This document shows, piece by piece, positions 53,634 through 62,546 of a DNA stretch of 64,000 nucleotides. This stretch comes from Tropicimonas isoalkanivorans (GTDB taxonomy: Bacteria; Pseudomonadota; Alphaproteobacteria; Rhodobacterales; Rhodobacteraceae). Position 1 is the stretch's first letter, and each line of letters begins with the position of its first letter. Both the position numbers and the translations under genes were made by a program. The notes under the pieces were generated by a model. That model ran no database searches. It had not been told where the DNA came from and was given only the letters and a program-made list of their open reading frames with translations. The stretch is taken from contig NZ_FOLG01000013.1 of the NCBI RefSeq assembly GCF_900112335.1, positions 79,063 through 143,062 of the forward strand, given 5' to 3'.

Positions 53634-54140
53634 CTAGTCTGTGAAATTCAGGACCGTATGAAATCCAAGGTCCTCCGAGCTTCCGCCAGCCGTTGCTCGC
53701 AGAAGGCGCAACCCGAACACCACCGGGTTACGTGGGCTTGCCCATAGGGCCGCCTCGCGCAGGGTCAGCCGAAGCAAGAGTGCGTCGGCCTCATCGGCGT
53801 TTGCCCCCTCGAAAAAGGCGGAGACCATCGGGCTCCACATTTCCTCAAGCCGGGCGGGGTTATCCACTTGTTCAATCGGACCCAACAGACTCAAATAGAC
53901 GTCTTGATGGGTGCTTACGACCGTGAGGCGTGCTTGCGCACCTTGCCCCACGGCCGCAACCAGATCAGAATTGCGATCCGTAATATACCATAACTCGCCA
54001 GCATCCCGCTCCACGAAGTGAGTCATCGGTTGCGGGTGCTGTCGGCTGTCCTCGACCCAGAGCATTCCGGCCGTAGTATCCTCAAGCGTATCAAAGACTA
54101 CCTTGTGCGGCGCCTCACGCGCCAGGTCGAGATCAGGCAT
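53634..54140 (-). CDS. General stress protein, pyridoxamine 5'-phosphate oxidase-like
   Basis: A 168-residue split-barrel flavin-binding protein of the general stress protein 26 type. Features are VVFDTLEDTTAGMLWVED, PMTHFVERDAGELWYITDR, and SPMVSAFFEG near the middle. Such proteins bind FMN or FAD; the reaction is usually unknown. It lies 3 bases after csbD on the same strand and ends in a terminator, giving a two-gene stress operon with a variant EcfG promoter upstream. Confidence 0.85.
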   Translation of the reverse strand: MPDLDLAREAPHKVVFDTLEDTTAGMLWVEDSRQHPQPMTHFVERDAGELWYITDRNSDLVAAVGQGAQARLTVVSTHQDVYLSLLGPIEQVDNPARLEEMWSPMVSAFFEGANADEADALLLRLTLREAALWASPRNPVVFGLRLLRATAGGSSEDLGFHTVLNFTD

Positions 54141-54143
54141 GAA

Positions 54144-54341
54144 TCAGTTCTTCGCCAGCCAGTTGTCGACTTCTTGGCGAGCCTCTTCCTTGGTCTTCCC
54201 GTACTTCTCCTGGATAAGACCTTCGAACTGCTCACGGTCGCCCTGAGCTTGCGTCACCTCGTCGTCGGTGAGCTTGCCCCACGACTCGACCATCTTGCCC
54301 TTCATCTGTTTCCAGTTGCCTTGGACTTGATCCCAGTTCAT
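54144..54341 (-). CDS. CsbD family stress protein
   Basis: A 65-residue hydrophilic protein of the CsbD-like family. It starts MNWDQVQGNWKQMKGKM, contains ESWGKLTDDE and ends EARQEVDNWLAKN. CsbD proteins accumulate under general stress and are under alternative sigma factors in many bacteria. Start ATG 54341 has GGAGGA upstream. It is the first gene of the operon with the pyridoxamine-oxidase-like protein. Confidence 0.92.
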   Translation of the reverse strand: MNWDQVQGNWKQMKGKMVESWGKLTDDEVTQAQGDREQFEGLIQEKYGKTKEEARQEVDNWLAKN

Positions 54342-54396
54342 TGCAGAATCCTCCGTTTTCAGCGGCGCCACCAGCCGTCGCGCCATCTGCAATATC

Positions 54397-54421
54397 AACC
54401 GTTGATGGGCGCGAATGTTCC
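54397..54421 (-). promoter_or_regulatory. Variant EcfG-type promoter of csbD
   Basis: On the minus strand GGAAC (54421-54417), 16 bases, then GGTT (54400-54397), one base off the CGTT consensus. It sits 55 bases upstream of the csbD start in the right orientation. Confidence 0.55.
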
Positions 54422-54478
54422 TCTCTGCCACGCGGTCGGCAGGCTGATTCACGCGCATCGGGGAAAAGCCAAAGGGCA

Positions 54479-54943
54479 TCAGGCGGCTGCGAACAGCAGG
54501 CTGATTCCGTTGATGCAGTGCCGCTTTCCAGTCGGCGGCGGGCCGTCGTCGAAGACATGACCGAGGTGGCTTCCGCAGCGCCGGCAGTGCACTTCGGTTC
54601 GCACGAGAAACAGCTTGCGATCCGCCTTGGTCTCAACAGCATTGGGCAGGCTTTCGTAGAAGCTGGGCCACCCCGTGCCACTCTCGAACTTTACCTGCGA
54701 GGCGTAGAGTGGCAGATCGCATCCCTTGCAAAGGTATGTACCAGCACGCTTTTCTTCGTTGAGGGGGCTGGTGAAAGCCCGCTCCGTTCCCTCCTGGCGC
54801 ATCACGCGGTATTCGGCCGGCGTCAGCATCGCGCGCCATTGCTCGTCCGTGCGCGTAATCTCGAAACTGTCCTCGGACGCCAGCAGGGGCTTGGAGCACA
54901 GTCCGAAACAGGTGGTGGATAAAATTGCCATGCGGCGGTTCAT
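54479..54943 (-). CDS. msrB: Peptide-methionine (R)-S-oxide reductase, probably exported
   Basis: A 154-residue MsrB that reduces methionine-R-sulfoxide in oxidised proteins. Zinc-binding CKGCDLPLY and CRRCGSHLGHVF are complete, and the catalytic cysteine is in KRHCINGISLLF. The N-terminus NRRMAILSTTCFGLC with PLLAS looks like a signal sequence with a twin-arginine start, so the enzyme may act in the periplasm. ATG 54943 has GGAGG upstream. It lies between csbD and the phospholipase-like gene, within the stress island, but I saw no consensus EcfG promoter directly before it. Confidence 0.9.
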   Translation of the reverse strand: MNRRMAILSTTCFGLCSKPLLASEDSFEITRTDEQWRAMLTPAEYRVMRQEGTERAFTSPLNEEKRAGTYLCKGCDLPLYASQVKFESGTGWPSFYESLPNAVETKADRKLFLVRTEVHCRRCGSHLGHVFDDGPPPTGKRHCINGISLLFAAA

Positions 54944-55053
54944 TGGAGCCTCCCGTGCCCGCGTATCAAACGCGAGGACTGTAGCACCGACGCGCCACTT
55001 GCAGCTCAAACGGCGTTCCCGCCTCGCTGGGATGTGATGGAAGGTGTTCGCCG

Positions 55054-56604
55054 TCAGACCATTTCCGGCGGCGCAAACGGCACGAAGGTTCCGAACCGGC
55101 GCGGCGCGGATTCCGGGAAAGGCAGAAGGAAACCTTGGCGCTCGGCCGGGGCTGTTTTGGCATTCATGTGTGCCAGAGCCGTCCACGCTGCCGGGGCCGT
55201 GGCCGGGTCCAGCAATCCCGGATCCGGGACGTCGGGCAACCAATGCTCCATGACCCGTTTTCTGATGGCCGTCACCTGCTCCGGGACGGTCAGCGCCACG
55301 CCGACCTCGGTATCCCATTTCATGCTGCGCCCGTTCAGGTTGGCCGAACTGACGATCGCGCAACGATCATCGAAGAGTGACACCTTGGCATGGACGTACA
55401 CCAGTGGCGCACTCATCAACGTCGCCCGGTCGCCGTCCGGTGGCACCCCGCGGGGTTGCGCGGGGGAAATCAGACAGGCCCGTGCGCCGAAAGATTTGCG
55501 AATGCGCGCCAAGCAGCGTGCCTGAAGCTCCTCCCCGAACCGGGCATCCAGCGCTTGGTTTCCGTCGAAGGCGATGTCCTCCGGCGCGGCGGGCAATATC
55601 ACGATAAGTCCCAGGTCCGGCACTTCTTCTGCCCGCTTTGCCAACGCTTCGGCGATGGGCAGGTAGCGGAGAAATTGCGACTCCAGGTAGATCAGCTGCT
55701 CTGCGCGACCGATTTCTTCCAGATGACGGTCAAAAATCTCGTGAACCACGGGACGTGGCCCAATCATGGGCGCCAGCTTCGGCCGCACGCAGGACAGCGT
55801 TCTGAGGAGCCCGGGGCGCGGCGACGGCGGGACCCGGCCCGTGCATTCGTCCTGAAACGCCCGCAAGTGATCCTCCGCAGAACCGGCCACTTCGCCCGTC
55901 AGGCAAAGCTGAACGTCGTGCCAGGTCTCCCCTCCGGCCCGATCATGGGTTGGGTCGTCATACCGGCGTTCATTGAGGTCGATCCCGCCGATATAGAGGT
56001 ACTCCCGGTCAATCACCGCAAGCTTCTGGTGATGGGAGCCGGGATACATAGGCGGCAGCCGGCGTCGGACCCGAACCTTGCCATTCGGCTTGCGGTGCAA
56101 CATCGCCGCCAGGCCGGGCACCGAGTCCAGGTACTGGTCCCGGGCGGATTCGGCCAACTGGTTCAGCCGGCGGGCCTGTTTCGCGATCTCCCGCCATTCC
56201 AGCGGGGCGAACAGGATCCTGTGCCACAGGCTGGATTGCGCCGGATGCCGAACACAGGCAAGCTTGAACCGCTCTTCCGCACCAGAAGCCCGCGCCGCCG
56301 CGCGCAGCTTCTCCGCCGACTCTTGTGCCAGATGATGCAGCGCCGGACGGTGGACCGGGTCGAAGTCCGCCAAGGTGAATTCAAACGAGATCCCTTCGCG
56401 GAGCCGGTGCGCGATCAGGTCGGCCCAAGTCTCCCCGATGGCCTGCCCTTCCTCCGAATGCAGGCGCGTGTCGGCGTCGAAAATACGAAAACCCGCCACC
56501 ACCCGTTTCTTGGCCCCAAGAACGAGGCGCTCAAGCTGCGGAAAGGCCTCCGAAGCTGTCAGAAGGAGCATTGGGTCCGTTGGCGAGGTCGGTGCTTGCG
56601 GCAT
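55054..56604 (-). CDS. Phospholipase D-like protein with two HKD motifs
   Basis: A protein of about 516 residues from the PLD superfamily. Both catalytic motifs are complete: HHQKLAVIDREYLYIGGID and VHAKVSLFDDRCAIVSSANLN. The family includes cardiolipin synthases and phospholipases; substrate is not known. No signal peptide or membrane helix is evident. The start is unclear. The in-frame ATG at 56685 directly abuts the dps terminator and cannot have its own ribosome binding site, so ATG 56604 was taken; 56571 and 56661 are also possible. A weak EcfG-like motif lies at 56632-56656. Confidence 0.8.
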   Translation of the reverse strand: MPQAPTSPTDPMLLLTASEAFPQLERLVLGAKKRVVAGFRIFDADTRLHSEEGQAIGETWADLIAHRLREGISFEFTLADFDPVHRPALHHLAQESAEKLRAAARASGAEERFKLACVRHPAQSSLWHRILFAPLEWREIAKQARRLNQLAESARDQYLDSVPGLAAMLHRKPNGKVRVRRRLPPMYPGSHHQKLAVIDREYLYIGGIDLNERRYDDPTHDRAGGETWHDVQLCLTGEVAGSAEDHLRAFQDECTGRVPPSPRPGLLRTLSCVRPKLAPMIGPRPVVHEIFDRHLEEIGRAEQLIYLESQFLRYLPIAEALAKRAEEVPDLGLIVILPAAPEDIAFDGNQALDARFGEELQARCLARIRKSFGARACLISPAQPRGVPPDGDRATLMSAPLVYVHAKVSLFDDRCAIVSSANLNGRSMKWDTEVGVALTVPEQVTAIRKRVMEHWLPDVPDPGLLDPATAPAAWTALAHMNAKTAPAERQGFLLPFPESAPRRFGTFVPFAPPEMV

Positions 56605-56631
56605 CGTCGTCGTTGGCATTTGCATTGGGTC

Positions 56632-56656
56632 AACTTTGCATGCTTGAGCGTGTTCC
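56632..56656 (-). promoter_or_regulatory. Weak EcfG-like motif before the PLD-like gene
   Basis: Minus-strand GGAAC (56656-56652), 16 bases, AGTT (56635-56632), one base off consensus. Position fits translation from 56604 or 56571 but not from 56685. Confidence 0.35.
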
Positions 56657-56685
56657 GCCATATGACCTGGGGCCGATTCAGGCAT

Positions 56686-56712
56686 AAAAAACCCCCGCCA
56701 CGAGGGCGGGGG
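56686..56712 (-). terminator. Rho-independent terminator after dps
   Basis: On the minus strand a perfect 8-bp stem (56712-56705 with 56699-56692) is followed by six T (56691-56686). It is 37 bases after the dps stop. Confidence 0.92.
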
Positions 56713-56748
56713 CATGAAGTTCCAGGGCATGCACCCTGTTGAGGGAAC

Positions 56749-57249
56749 TCAAGTCGCGGCGAGTGACCGCAGCATCCAGGCTGCCTTTTCGTGGAACGCA
56801 GCGCGGGCAATCGCGAGATCTGCCGTCACCGGGTCGTTGTTCTTTTCCTCGGCCAGCCCGACGAGATCGCGCAGCCGGCTCGCAACGCGTTCGTGGTCGT
56901 TGGCGAGGTCAGTCGCCATCTCGCCAGCCGACGGAGTGCCCTCGGCGTCCTTGATGACGGAGGTCTCGACGATGTCGGCCATCTTCATCGGAGCCAGGTG
57001 CCCCAATGCGCGGATGCGCTCGGCCAGCACATCGGTGGCGGCGAAAAGGTTGTTATACTGTTCTTCGGTCAGGTGGTGCAGCGCATAGAACAGCGGACCT
57101 TCGACGTTCCAGTGGTAGGCGTGCGTTTTCAGGACCAGGGCATAGGTATCCGACAGGATATCGGCAAGGGCGCTGGCAACGGCTCCCGTGTCCTCGACAC
57201 CGGTATCGACTTTGGTGGAAGACGGGACAACTTTAAGCGGTTCAGACAT
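56749..57249 (-). CDS. dps: Dps family DNA-binding ferritin-like protein
   Basis: A 166-residue ferritin-like protein that oxidises and stores iron and shields DNA in starvation or peroxide stress. The ferroxidase-site residues are in KTHAYHWNVEGPLFYALHHL, with the acidic partners in LFAATDVLAERIRALG. A flexible N-terminal tail precedes the fold. Start ATG 57249 (MSEPLKVV). A terminator follows. It is 109 bases after the DUF1328 gene on the same strand, so it may be read from that gene's EcfG promoter; I see no separate GGAAC motif in the gap. Confidence 0.92.
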   Translation of the reverse strand: MSEPLKVVPSSTKVDTGVEDTGAVASALADILSDTYALVLKTHAYHWNVEGPLFYALHHLTEEQYNNLFAATDVLAERIRALGHLAPMKMADIVETSVIKDAEGTPSAGEMATDLANDHERVASRLRDLVGLAEEKNNDPVTADLAIARAAFHEKAAWMLRSLAAT

Positions 57250-57358
57250 CTTTTGAGGACTCCTCAGAAGGCAATCGGGTTTCAATGGACCGGCCCGTCA
57301 TCGACTTCTGGACCGGTATCGTATCGCTGAGCACAGCGCGGGGTTTTCGCTCGACGGT

Positions 57359-57535
57359 CTATCGTTGCGGTGTACTCCCGCGCATCGCCCGGACAATCAG
57401 AGCGACGACAAACAGAACCAGGAAAACAAAGAACAGGATCTGCGCGATCCCGGCCGAGGCACTCGCAATGCCGCCGAATCCGAAAACCGCAGCGATCAGG
57501 GCGATTACCAAAAAGGTCAGGGCCCATCCGAGCAT
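57359..57535 (-). CDS. DUF1328 small membrane protein (YtjA-like)
   Basis: A 58-residue peptide with two hydrophobic helices: [20 protein letters not shown] and [18 protein letters not shown], separated by a small-residue turn. This is the DUF1328 family found widely in Proteobacteria, often stress-induced, function unknown. ATG 57535 has AAGGAG upstream and an exact EcfG promoter 53 bases before it. Confidence 0.88.
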   Translation of the reverse strand: MLGWALTFLVIALIAAVFGFGGIASASAGIAQILFFVFLVLFVVALIVRAMRGSTPQR

Positions 57536-57588
57536 GGCGTTTCTCCTTCGGTCGGTATGAAGCCTGCGATCAGCCTCTCTGCCGGGTG

Positions 57589-57613
57589 AACGGAGCGCCA
57601 AGCCAAAGGTTCC
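57589..57613 (-). promoter_or_regulatory. EcfG-type promoter of the DUF1328 gene
   Basis: Minus-strand GGAAC (57613-57609), 16 bases, CGTT (57592-57589), exact consensus, upstream of the DUF1328 peptide and possibly dps. Confidence 0.85.
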
Positions 57614-57642
57614 TTTCACTGGAAAACTTTCGCGACGTCCGG

Positions 57643-57906
57643 TCAGCGGTTGCGCAACGCGTCGATCAACTCGGACTTGGTCATGTCGGAGCGACCAGAA
57701 ATATCCAGCTCCCGGGCCCGATCGTAGAGGTCGTCCTTCGTCCACTCCTCATGGGGCGGAGCCTTGCCACCCTTCCTGGACGGCTCCTGATCCTCGTTGG
57801 CTTGGGCGTTGGCGATGGCTGCGGCTTTCTGTTTGCTAGCGCCTTTGTCCCGCAGTGCCTCGTATGTTTCGTCGTCCTTGATGGACTTGCCGTGGTCGCG
57901 AGTCAT
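57643..57906 (-). CDS. Rho N-terminal-like domain small protein
   Basis: An 87-residue hydrophilic protein. The N-terminal part ([20 protein letters not shown]) resembles stress-related KGG/DUF7218-like peptides. The C-terminal 40 residues form a SAP/Rho-N-like helix pair ([20 protein letters not shown] then [12 protein letters not shown]) expected to bind nucleic acid. ATG 57906. An exact EcfG promoter lies 75 bases upstream. Function is unknown; related proteins accumulate in general stress. Confidence 0.8.
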   Translation of the reverse strand: MTRDHGKSIKDDETYEALRDKGASKQKAAAIANAQANEDQEPSRKGGKAPPHEEWTKDDLYDRARELDISGRSDMTKSELIDALRNR

Positions 57907-57980
57907 CTCCGATCCTCCTTGAGTGCCAAACGCGGAGCGGGTCGCGTCTGTGCGCGTCCGTCCAGCGCGATATGTCACAC

Positions 57981-58005
57981 AACGGCGACCGGACCGGGAT
58001 GTTCC
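57981..58005 (-). promoter_or_regulatory. EcfG-type promoter of the Rho-N gene
   Basis: Minus-strand GGAAC (58005-58001), 16 bases, CGTT (57984-57981), exact consensus, oriented toward the gene starting at 57906. Confidence 0.85.
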
Positions 58006-58071
58006 CCGACCGGGGTGGGAGACGACATAAGCTCCGACAAGGGCTGAAAGTCCAAATGCCAGGCGCAAATC

Positions 58072-58121
58072 GACCGCCCGCGGGAGGAACGGGCGGTCGT
58101 TGAGGGCCGGCTCAGCCGGCC
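58072..58121 (-). terminator. Double hairpin after the tkt-tal operon
   Basis: Two perfect stems, 58105-58111 with 58115-58121 and 58072-58080 with 58090-58098, lie just past the transaldolase stop in the minus-strand direction. There is no long T-run, so termination is likely but not certain. Confidence 0.55.
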
Positions 58122-58141
58122 TTATCGGGCCGGTCGGGATC

Positions 58142-58795
58142 TCAGAGGATCGATTGGCCCGTGGCTGCCCAGTCTTTGGCGAATTGGTCCAGGCCCTTGT
58201 CGGTCAGCACGTGCTTGGCAAGGCTCTTGATCACGGCGGGCGGGATCGTGGCGACGTCGGCCCCGGCAAGCGCGGCCTCTTTCACGTGGTTGGCCGAACG
58301 GATGGAAGCGGCCAGGATCTGGGTGTCGAAGGCGTAGTTGTCGTAAATCACGCGAATGTCGCGGATCAACTCCATCCCGTCGAGACTCAGGTCGTCCAGC
58401 CGGCCAAGGAATGGGGAGATGTAAGTCGCGCCCGCTTTCGCCGCCAGCAACGCCTGGTTGGGCGAGAAGCAGAGGGTGACGTTCGTGTCGATGCCTTTGT
58501 CCGTCAGGTAGCGGCAAGTCTTCAGCCCATCCAGCGTGAGCGGAAGCTTGATGACGACGTTCTTGGCGATCTTCGACAGATGGTCAGCCTCCGCAACCAT
58601 GCCGTCGTAGTCCATGGCGGCGACCTCGGCCGAAACCGGCCCGTCCACGACGCCGCAGATCTCGGCGATCACTTCCTTGAAGTCACGTCCGGACTTGGCG
58701 ATCAGCGAGGGGTTGGTGGTCACCCCGTCGAGCAGCCCGTAGTCGTTCAGTTCCTTAATGTCATCGATGATGGCGGTATCGACGAAGAATTTCAT
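58142..58795 (-). CDS. tal: Transaldolase (short, Fsa/TalC-like)
   Basis: A 217-residue class I aldolase of the small transaldolase/fructose-6-phosphate aldolase family. It starts [29 protein letters not shown], the Schiff-base lysine in [32 protein letters not shown] and [11 protein letters not shown] are all typical. It exchanges dihydroxyacetone units between sugar phosphates, with erythrose 4-phosphate as acceptor or product. It sits 12 bases after transketolase on the same strand, and the divergent operon encodes enzymes likely to produce erythrose 4-phosphate. Confidence 0.92.
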   Translation of the reverse strand: MKFFVDTAIIDDIKELNDYGLLDGVTTNPSLIAKSGRDFKEVIAEICGVVDGPVSAEVAAMDYDGMVAEADHLSKIAKNVVIKLPLTLDGLKTCRYLTDKGIDTNVTLCFSPNQALLAAKAGATYISPFLGRLDDLSLDGMELIRDIRVIYDNYAFDTQILAASIRSANHVKEAALAGADVATIPPAVIKSLAKHVLTDKGLDQFAKDWAATGQSIL

Positions 58796-58807
58796 GGTCC
58801 TGTCTCC

Positions 58808-60832
58808 TTACTTGCCCAACAGCACTTTGGCGCGGGCGATGATTGCGTCCTTGGTGATGCCGAATTTCTCGTAGAGCTCTTCGGCCGGCGCCGAGGCACC
58901 GAAGCTGTCCATCCCGATCACGTCATCCTCGCTTGCAACGTAGCGGGTCCAGCCGAACTTGCCGGCGGCTTCAACGGCGATGCGCGGCGCCTGGCCGAGA
59001 ACTTCGGCGCGGTAGCCCGCATCCTGCTCCTCGAACAGTTCCCAGCTCGGCATGGACACGACGGCGACGCCCAGGCCACCTTCGGCGAGTGCATCGGCTG
59101 CCTCGACGGCAAGGCTCACCTCGGTGCCCGTGGCGATCAGCGTCAGGTCCCGGCCCTCGCCGGCCTGATGGATGACATAGGCGCCCTTCGCGGACAGGTT
59201 CTCGTCCCCCGCTTCCGTCCGAAGTTGCGGTACGCCCTGACGGGACAGTGCCATCAGGGATGGCCGATTCCGCGAGCGGATCGCGATTTCCCAGCATTCC
59301 AGCGTTTCCATCGCATCGGCGGGCCGGAAGACCAGCAGGTTCGGCATCGCGCGAAGGGAGGCCATGTGCTCCACCGGTTGGTGGGTTGGACCATCCTCGC
59401 CCAGCCCGATGGAGTCGTGGGTCATCACGTAGATCGTTCCCACACCCATCAGGGCGGAAATCCGGATCGCATTCCGCGCGTAGTCGGAGAACACGAGGAA
59501 CGTGCCGCCGTAGGGGATCAGCCCGCCATGGGCCGACATGCCGTTCATCGCGGCGGCCATCCCGAACTCACGAACACCGAAGCCGATATAGCGACCGGCG
59601 GCGGCGCGGCTGAACTGGGTGTCCACGGCCGGCACACGCGTGAGGTTGGAGCCAGTCAGGTCCGCCGAGCCGCCGATCAGTTCCGGCAGCGCCGGGGCAA
59701 GGGCGGCGAGGGCCATCTGGCTGGCCTTGCGGGTCGCCACTTTCTGCGGCTTGTCGAAGAGGGCCTTCCGCGCTTCGGCCACGGCGACGTCGAAACCTTC
59801 GGGGAGAACTCTGGCCATGCGGCGCTCGAACTCAGCGCGAAGCGCAGCGTCCGCTCCGGCCAGCCGGGCTTCCCAGGCTTTCCGTTCTTTCCCGCCGCGC
59901 GCACCGATCTCGCGCCAAGTCTTCGCAAGATCCTCGGGGATCGCGAACGGTTCGCCCGTCCAGCCGTAGGCCGCCTTCGCGCCTGCGGCTTCTTCGGCAC
60001 CCAGCGGCGCACCGTGGGAGCTTTCCTGGCCCGCTTTCGTCGGAGCGCCGAGGCCGATCACCGTCTTCATGTCGATCAGTGTCGGTTTGCTCGTCTCCGC
60101 CTTCGCTGCCGTGATGGCGGCATCGAGCGCGGATGCGTCATGACCGCTGCAGCTCAGAACCTGCCAGCCGCAGGCGGCGAACCGCGCGGGGACATCCTCC
60201 GAGAAGGACACGGAGGTCGGCCCGTCGATGGTAATGCCGTTGTCGTCGTACAAAACGATCAACTTGCCCAGCCCGAGGTGGCCGGCGAGCGAGATCGCCT
60301 CCTGCCCGATGCCTTCTTCGAGGCAGCCGTCACCGAGGAACACGTAGGTGCGGTGATCCACGAGGTCGTCGCCGAACTCCGCGGCCAGCGCGCGCTCCGC
60401 CATTGCCATGCCGACGGCACCGGCGAGCCCCTGACCAAGTGGGCCGGTGGTGGTTTCGATGCCCTTGGCGTGGCCGTATTCAGGGTGACCGGCCGTCTTA
60501 GAGTCGAGCTGCCGGAAGTTCCGGATCTGCTCGATCGTCATATCCTCGTAGCCCGTCAGGTGCAGTAGAGCATAGAGCATCATCGACGCATGGCCGTTCG
60601 ACAGAACGAACCGGTCGCGGTCCGGCCAGTCGGGGGTGGATGCGTCGAATTTCAGATGCTTACGGAACAGCACGGTGGCCGCGTCCGCCATCCCCATGGG
60701 TGCGCCAGGATGCCCCGAATTGGCCGCTTCCACCGCATCGATGGCAAGCGTACGGATGCAGTTGGCGAGTGCGAAGTTCTCCGGGTCGAGTCGCGCCGTG
60801 TCGAGAGACGAAGCCGGCGAATCTAATGACAT
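58808..60832 (-). CDS. tkt: Transketolase
   Basis: A 674-residue thiamine diphosphate enzyme of the pentose phosphate pathway. Expected motifs are present: ANSGHPGAPMGMAD, the ThDP-binding GDGCLEEGIGQEA with DDNGITIDG, and THDSIGLGEDGPTHQPVEH in the pyrimidine domain. It starts 12 bases before transaldolase and faces the DeoR/isomerase operon across a shared regulatory region with a perfect inverted repeat, suggesting common control. GGAGG stands 10 bases upstream of ATG 60832. Confidence 0.96.
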   Translation of the reverse strand: MSLDSPASSLDTARLDPENFALANCIRTLAIDAVEAANSGHPGAPMGMADAATVLFRKHLKFDASTPDWPDRDRFVLSNGHASMMLYALLHLTGYEDMTIEQIRNFRQLDSKTAGHPEYGHAKGIETTTGPLGQGLAGAVGMAMAERALAAEFGDDLVDHRTYVFLGDGCLEEGIGQEAISLAGHLGLGKLIVLYDDNGITIDGPTSVSFSEDVPARFAACGWQVLSCSGHDASALDAAITAAKAETSKPTLIDMKTVIGLGAPTKAGQESSHGAPLGAEEAAGAKAAYGWTGEPFAIPEDLAKTWREIGARGGKERKAWEARLAGADAALRAEFERRMARVLPEGFDVAVAEARKALFDKPQKVATRKASQMALAALAPALPELIGGSADLTGSNLTRVPAVDTQFSRAAAGRYIGFGVREFGMAAAMNGMSAHGGLIPYGGTFLVFSDYARNAIRISALMGVGTIYVMTHDSIGLGEDGPTHQPVEHMASLRAMPNLLVFRPADAMETLECWEIAIRSRNRPSLMALSRQGVPQLRTEAGDENLSAKGAYVIHQAGEGRDLTLIATGTEVSLAVEAADALAEGGLGVAVVSMPSWELFEEQDAGYRAEVLGQAPRIAVEAAGKFGWTRYVASEDDVIGMDSFGASAPAEELYEKFGITKDAIIARAKVLLGK

Positions 60833-60899
60833 GGAATTGATCCTCCTTGGTTACCGTCCGTCTACAACGGGTTCAAAAAAATAACAATAGAAAATCTCA

Positions 60900-60924
60900 A
60901 AACATCACTTGAGGTGTGATGTTT
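60900..60924. promoter_or_regulatory. Inverted-repeat operator candidate between tkt and the DeoR gene
   Basis: AAACATCAC (60900-60908) and GTGATGTTT (60916-60924) form a perfect 9-bp inverted repeat with a seven-base spacer in the AT-rich divergent intergenic region. Its position between tkt and the DeoR-type regulator gene makes it a good candidate for the regulator's binding site. Confidence 0.6.
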
Positions 60925-60980
60925 GTTACGTATATGTTAAGTCACGACGACGTACCCCCGGAGTTTCGAAGGGAAAACGG

Positions 60981-61760
60981 TTGAAACGCGACGACCGGCA
61001 ACAGGCGATCATGGAGCTTCTCGTCCTTCAGGGCGAAGTGGGCCTGGAGGAGCTTGCCAACCGCTTCGCCGTGTCGAAGATGACCATTCACCGGGATCTC
61101 GACGAACTGGAGGGCCACGGCCTTATCCGAAAGATCCGCGGTGGAGCGACGATCGAATCCGGTACCCAGTTTGAAAGCGACTTCCGATTTCGCGAGCGCC
61201 AGGGACAGGACGTGAAGGCTGCCATGGCCGAGGCCGCGCTGGCGCTGGTCGAGCCGGGAATGACAGTGATGATCAACGACGGCTCAATGGCCGCCGTTTT
61301 GGGCGAGCGGCTCGTGGAGAAACGCCCTCTGACCGTCATCACCAACAACGCCGCCGTGATGGAGGCGCTCCGCTTGGATACCGGCATCACACTCATCGCC
61401 CTCGGCGGGACCTTCTCGCCAAAGTTCAACGCGTTTTTCGGGTCCCTGGCGGAAGCCGGCCTTGCCCGACTCCGCGCCGACATCTCCTTCATCTCCTCGC
61501 CCGCCGTGTCCGGGCTGGAGGTCTTTCACATGGACGATTCCGTGGTGCGGGCCAAGCGCGCCATGATGGCCTCCGGCACCCGGCGGTGCCTGTTGGTCAA
61601 CCACACCCGCTTCGACCGGACGGCCCTGCACAAATTGGCTGATCTGGACGAGTTCGATTTTATCATCACCGACAAAGCCCCGTCGCAAACGGCCCTTCAC
61701 GCGCTTGAAAGCGCCGGCCTCACCCTGACGGTGGCCGAACACAGGGAGACCCTCTCATGA
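60981..61760 (+). CDS. DeoR/GlpR family regulator, EryR-like
   Basis: A 259-residue repressor-type protein with an N-terminal winged helix (RQQAIMELLVLQGEVGLEEL, then SKMTIHRDLDELEGHGLIRK, the DeoR signature) and a C-terminal sugar-phosphate sensing domain (DGSMAAVLGERL, NNAAVMEALRL, LGGTFSPKFNAFFG). The start is TTG 60981 after AAGGG; no ATG is near. It overlaps the first isomerase gene by ATGA. In Brucella and rhizobia a DeoR-type EryR precedes the same two isomerase genes; I infer the same role. Confidence 0.82.
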   Translation: MKRDDRQQAIMELLVLQGEVGLEELANRFAVSKMTIHRDLDELEGHGLIRKIRGGATIESGTQFESDFRFRERQGQDVKAAMAEAALALVEPGMTVMINDGSMAAVLGERLVEKRPLTVITNNAAVMEALRLDTGITLIALGGTFSPKFNAFFGSLAEAGLARLRADISFISSPAVSGLEVFHMDDSVVRAKRAMMASGTRRCLLVNHTRFDRTALHKLADLDEFDFIITDKAPSQTALHALESAGLTLTVAEHRETLS

Positions 61761-62524
61761 CCACGCCGACAGCCTGGATTGGCACGAGCTGGAAGATGAA
61801 CAAGGTACTGGCAGAAGCCGAGAGCTTCGCCACCGCGCTGGCAGCCGCTGATGGCGACCGCGACGAGCGGATCCAACGCTTCGTCATCCCACCGTTTACC
61901 GCGGTGCGCCAGGTCAAGCAGATCCTTGCCGATACCTCCGTCAAGGTCGGTGCGCAGAACATGCACTGGGACGACGCGGGCGCCTGGACGGGCGAGGTCT
62001 CTCCGATGATGCTGACGGATTGCACCCTCGATATCGTCGAACTCGGCCACTCCGAACGGCGCGAACACTTCGGCGAAACCGACGAAACGGTGGGGCTGAA
62101 GACCGAGGCCGCAGTGCGCCACGGCCTGATTCCGCTCATCTGCATCGGCGAAACGCTGGAGCAGCGGGAGTCCGGCCGCGCGCAGGACGTGCTGGAGGCG
62201 GAAGTCCGCGGCGCGCTCGGCAAACTGTCGAATGACCAGAAATCCGCCGAGATCCTTCTGGCCTACGAGCCGGTCTGGGCCATCGGCGTAAACGGCATTC
62301 CCGCCACCTCGGACTATGCCGATGCCCGGCAGGCCGAGATCATTGACGTGGCCGAAGACATCCTCGGCCGCCGCATTCCCTGCCTCTACGGCGGCTCGGT
62401 GAACCCGGAGAATTGCGAGGAACTCATCCAGTGTCCGCATATCGACGGGCTCTTCATCGGGCGTTCGGCATGGAACGTCGAAGGCTACCTCGATATCCTC
62501 GCAAAATGCGCCGCCGTGATCTGA
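61757..62524 (+). CDS. Triosephosphate isomerase-like tetrulose phosphate isomerase (EryH/LerI-like)
   Basis: A 255-residue TIM-barrel isomerase. The catalytic residues of TpiA are conserved: Lys in GTSWKMNK, His in [13 protein letters not shown], Glu in AYEPVWAIG, and the phosphate loop YGGSVNPEN. The altered start IGTSWKMNK instead of GNWKMN is what I know from L-erythrulose-1-phosphate isomerases of erythritol catabolism (EryH/LerI). The flanking DeoR and RpiB-like genes support that role. An ordinary glycolytic TpiA cannot be excluded without comparison. Confidence 0.78.
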   Translation: MTTPTAWIGTSWKMNKVLAEAESFATALAAADGDRDERIQRFVIPPFTAVRQVKQILADTSVKVGAQNMHWDDAGAWTGEVSPMMLTDCTLDIVELGHSERREHFGETDETVGLKTEAAVRHGLIPLICIGETLEQRESGRAQDVLEAEVRGALGKLSNDQKSAEILLAYEPVWAIGVNGIPATSDYADARQAEIIDVAEDILGRRIPCLYGGSVNPENCEELIQCPHIDGLFIGRSAWNVEGYLDILAKCAAVI

Positions 62525-62546
62525 TACTGTCTCAAGGAGAAACCCC

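Noticed and set aside
58100..60568. An 822-codon open frame on the plus strand
   Set aside because: It lies opposite transketolase and transaldolase and has low-complexity composition, so it is a shadow of high-GC coding.
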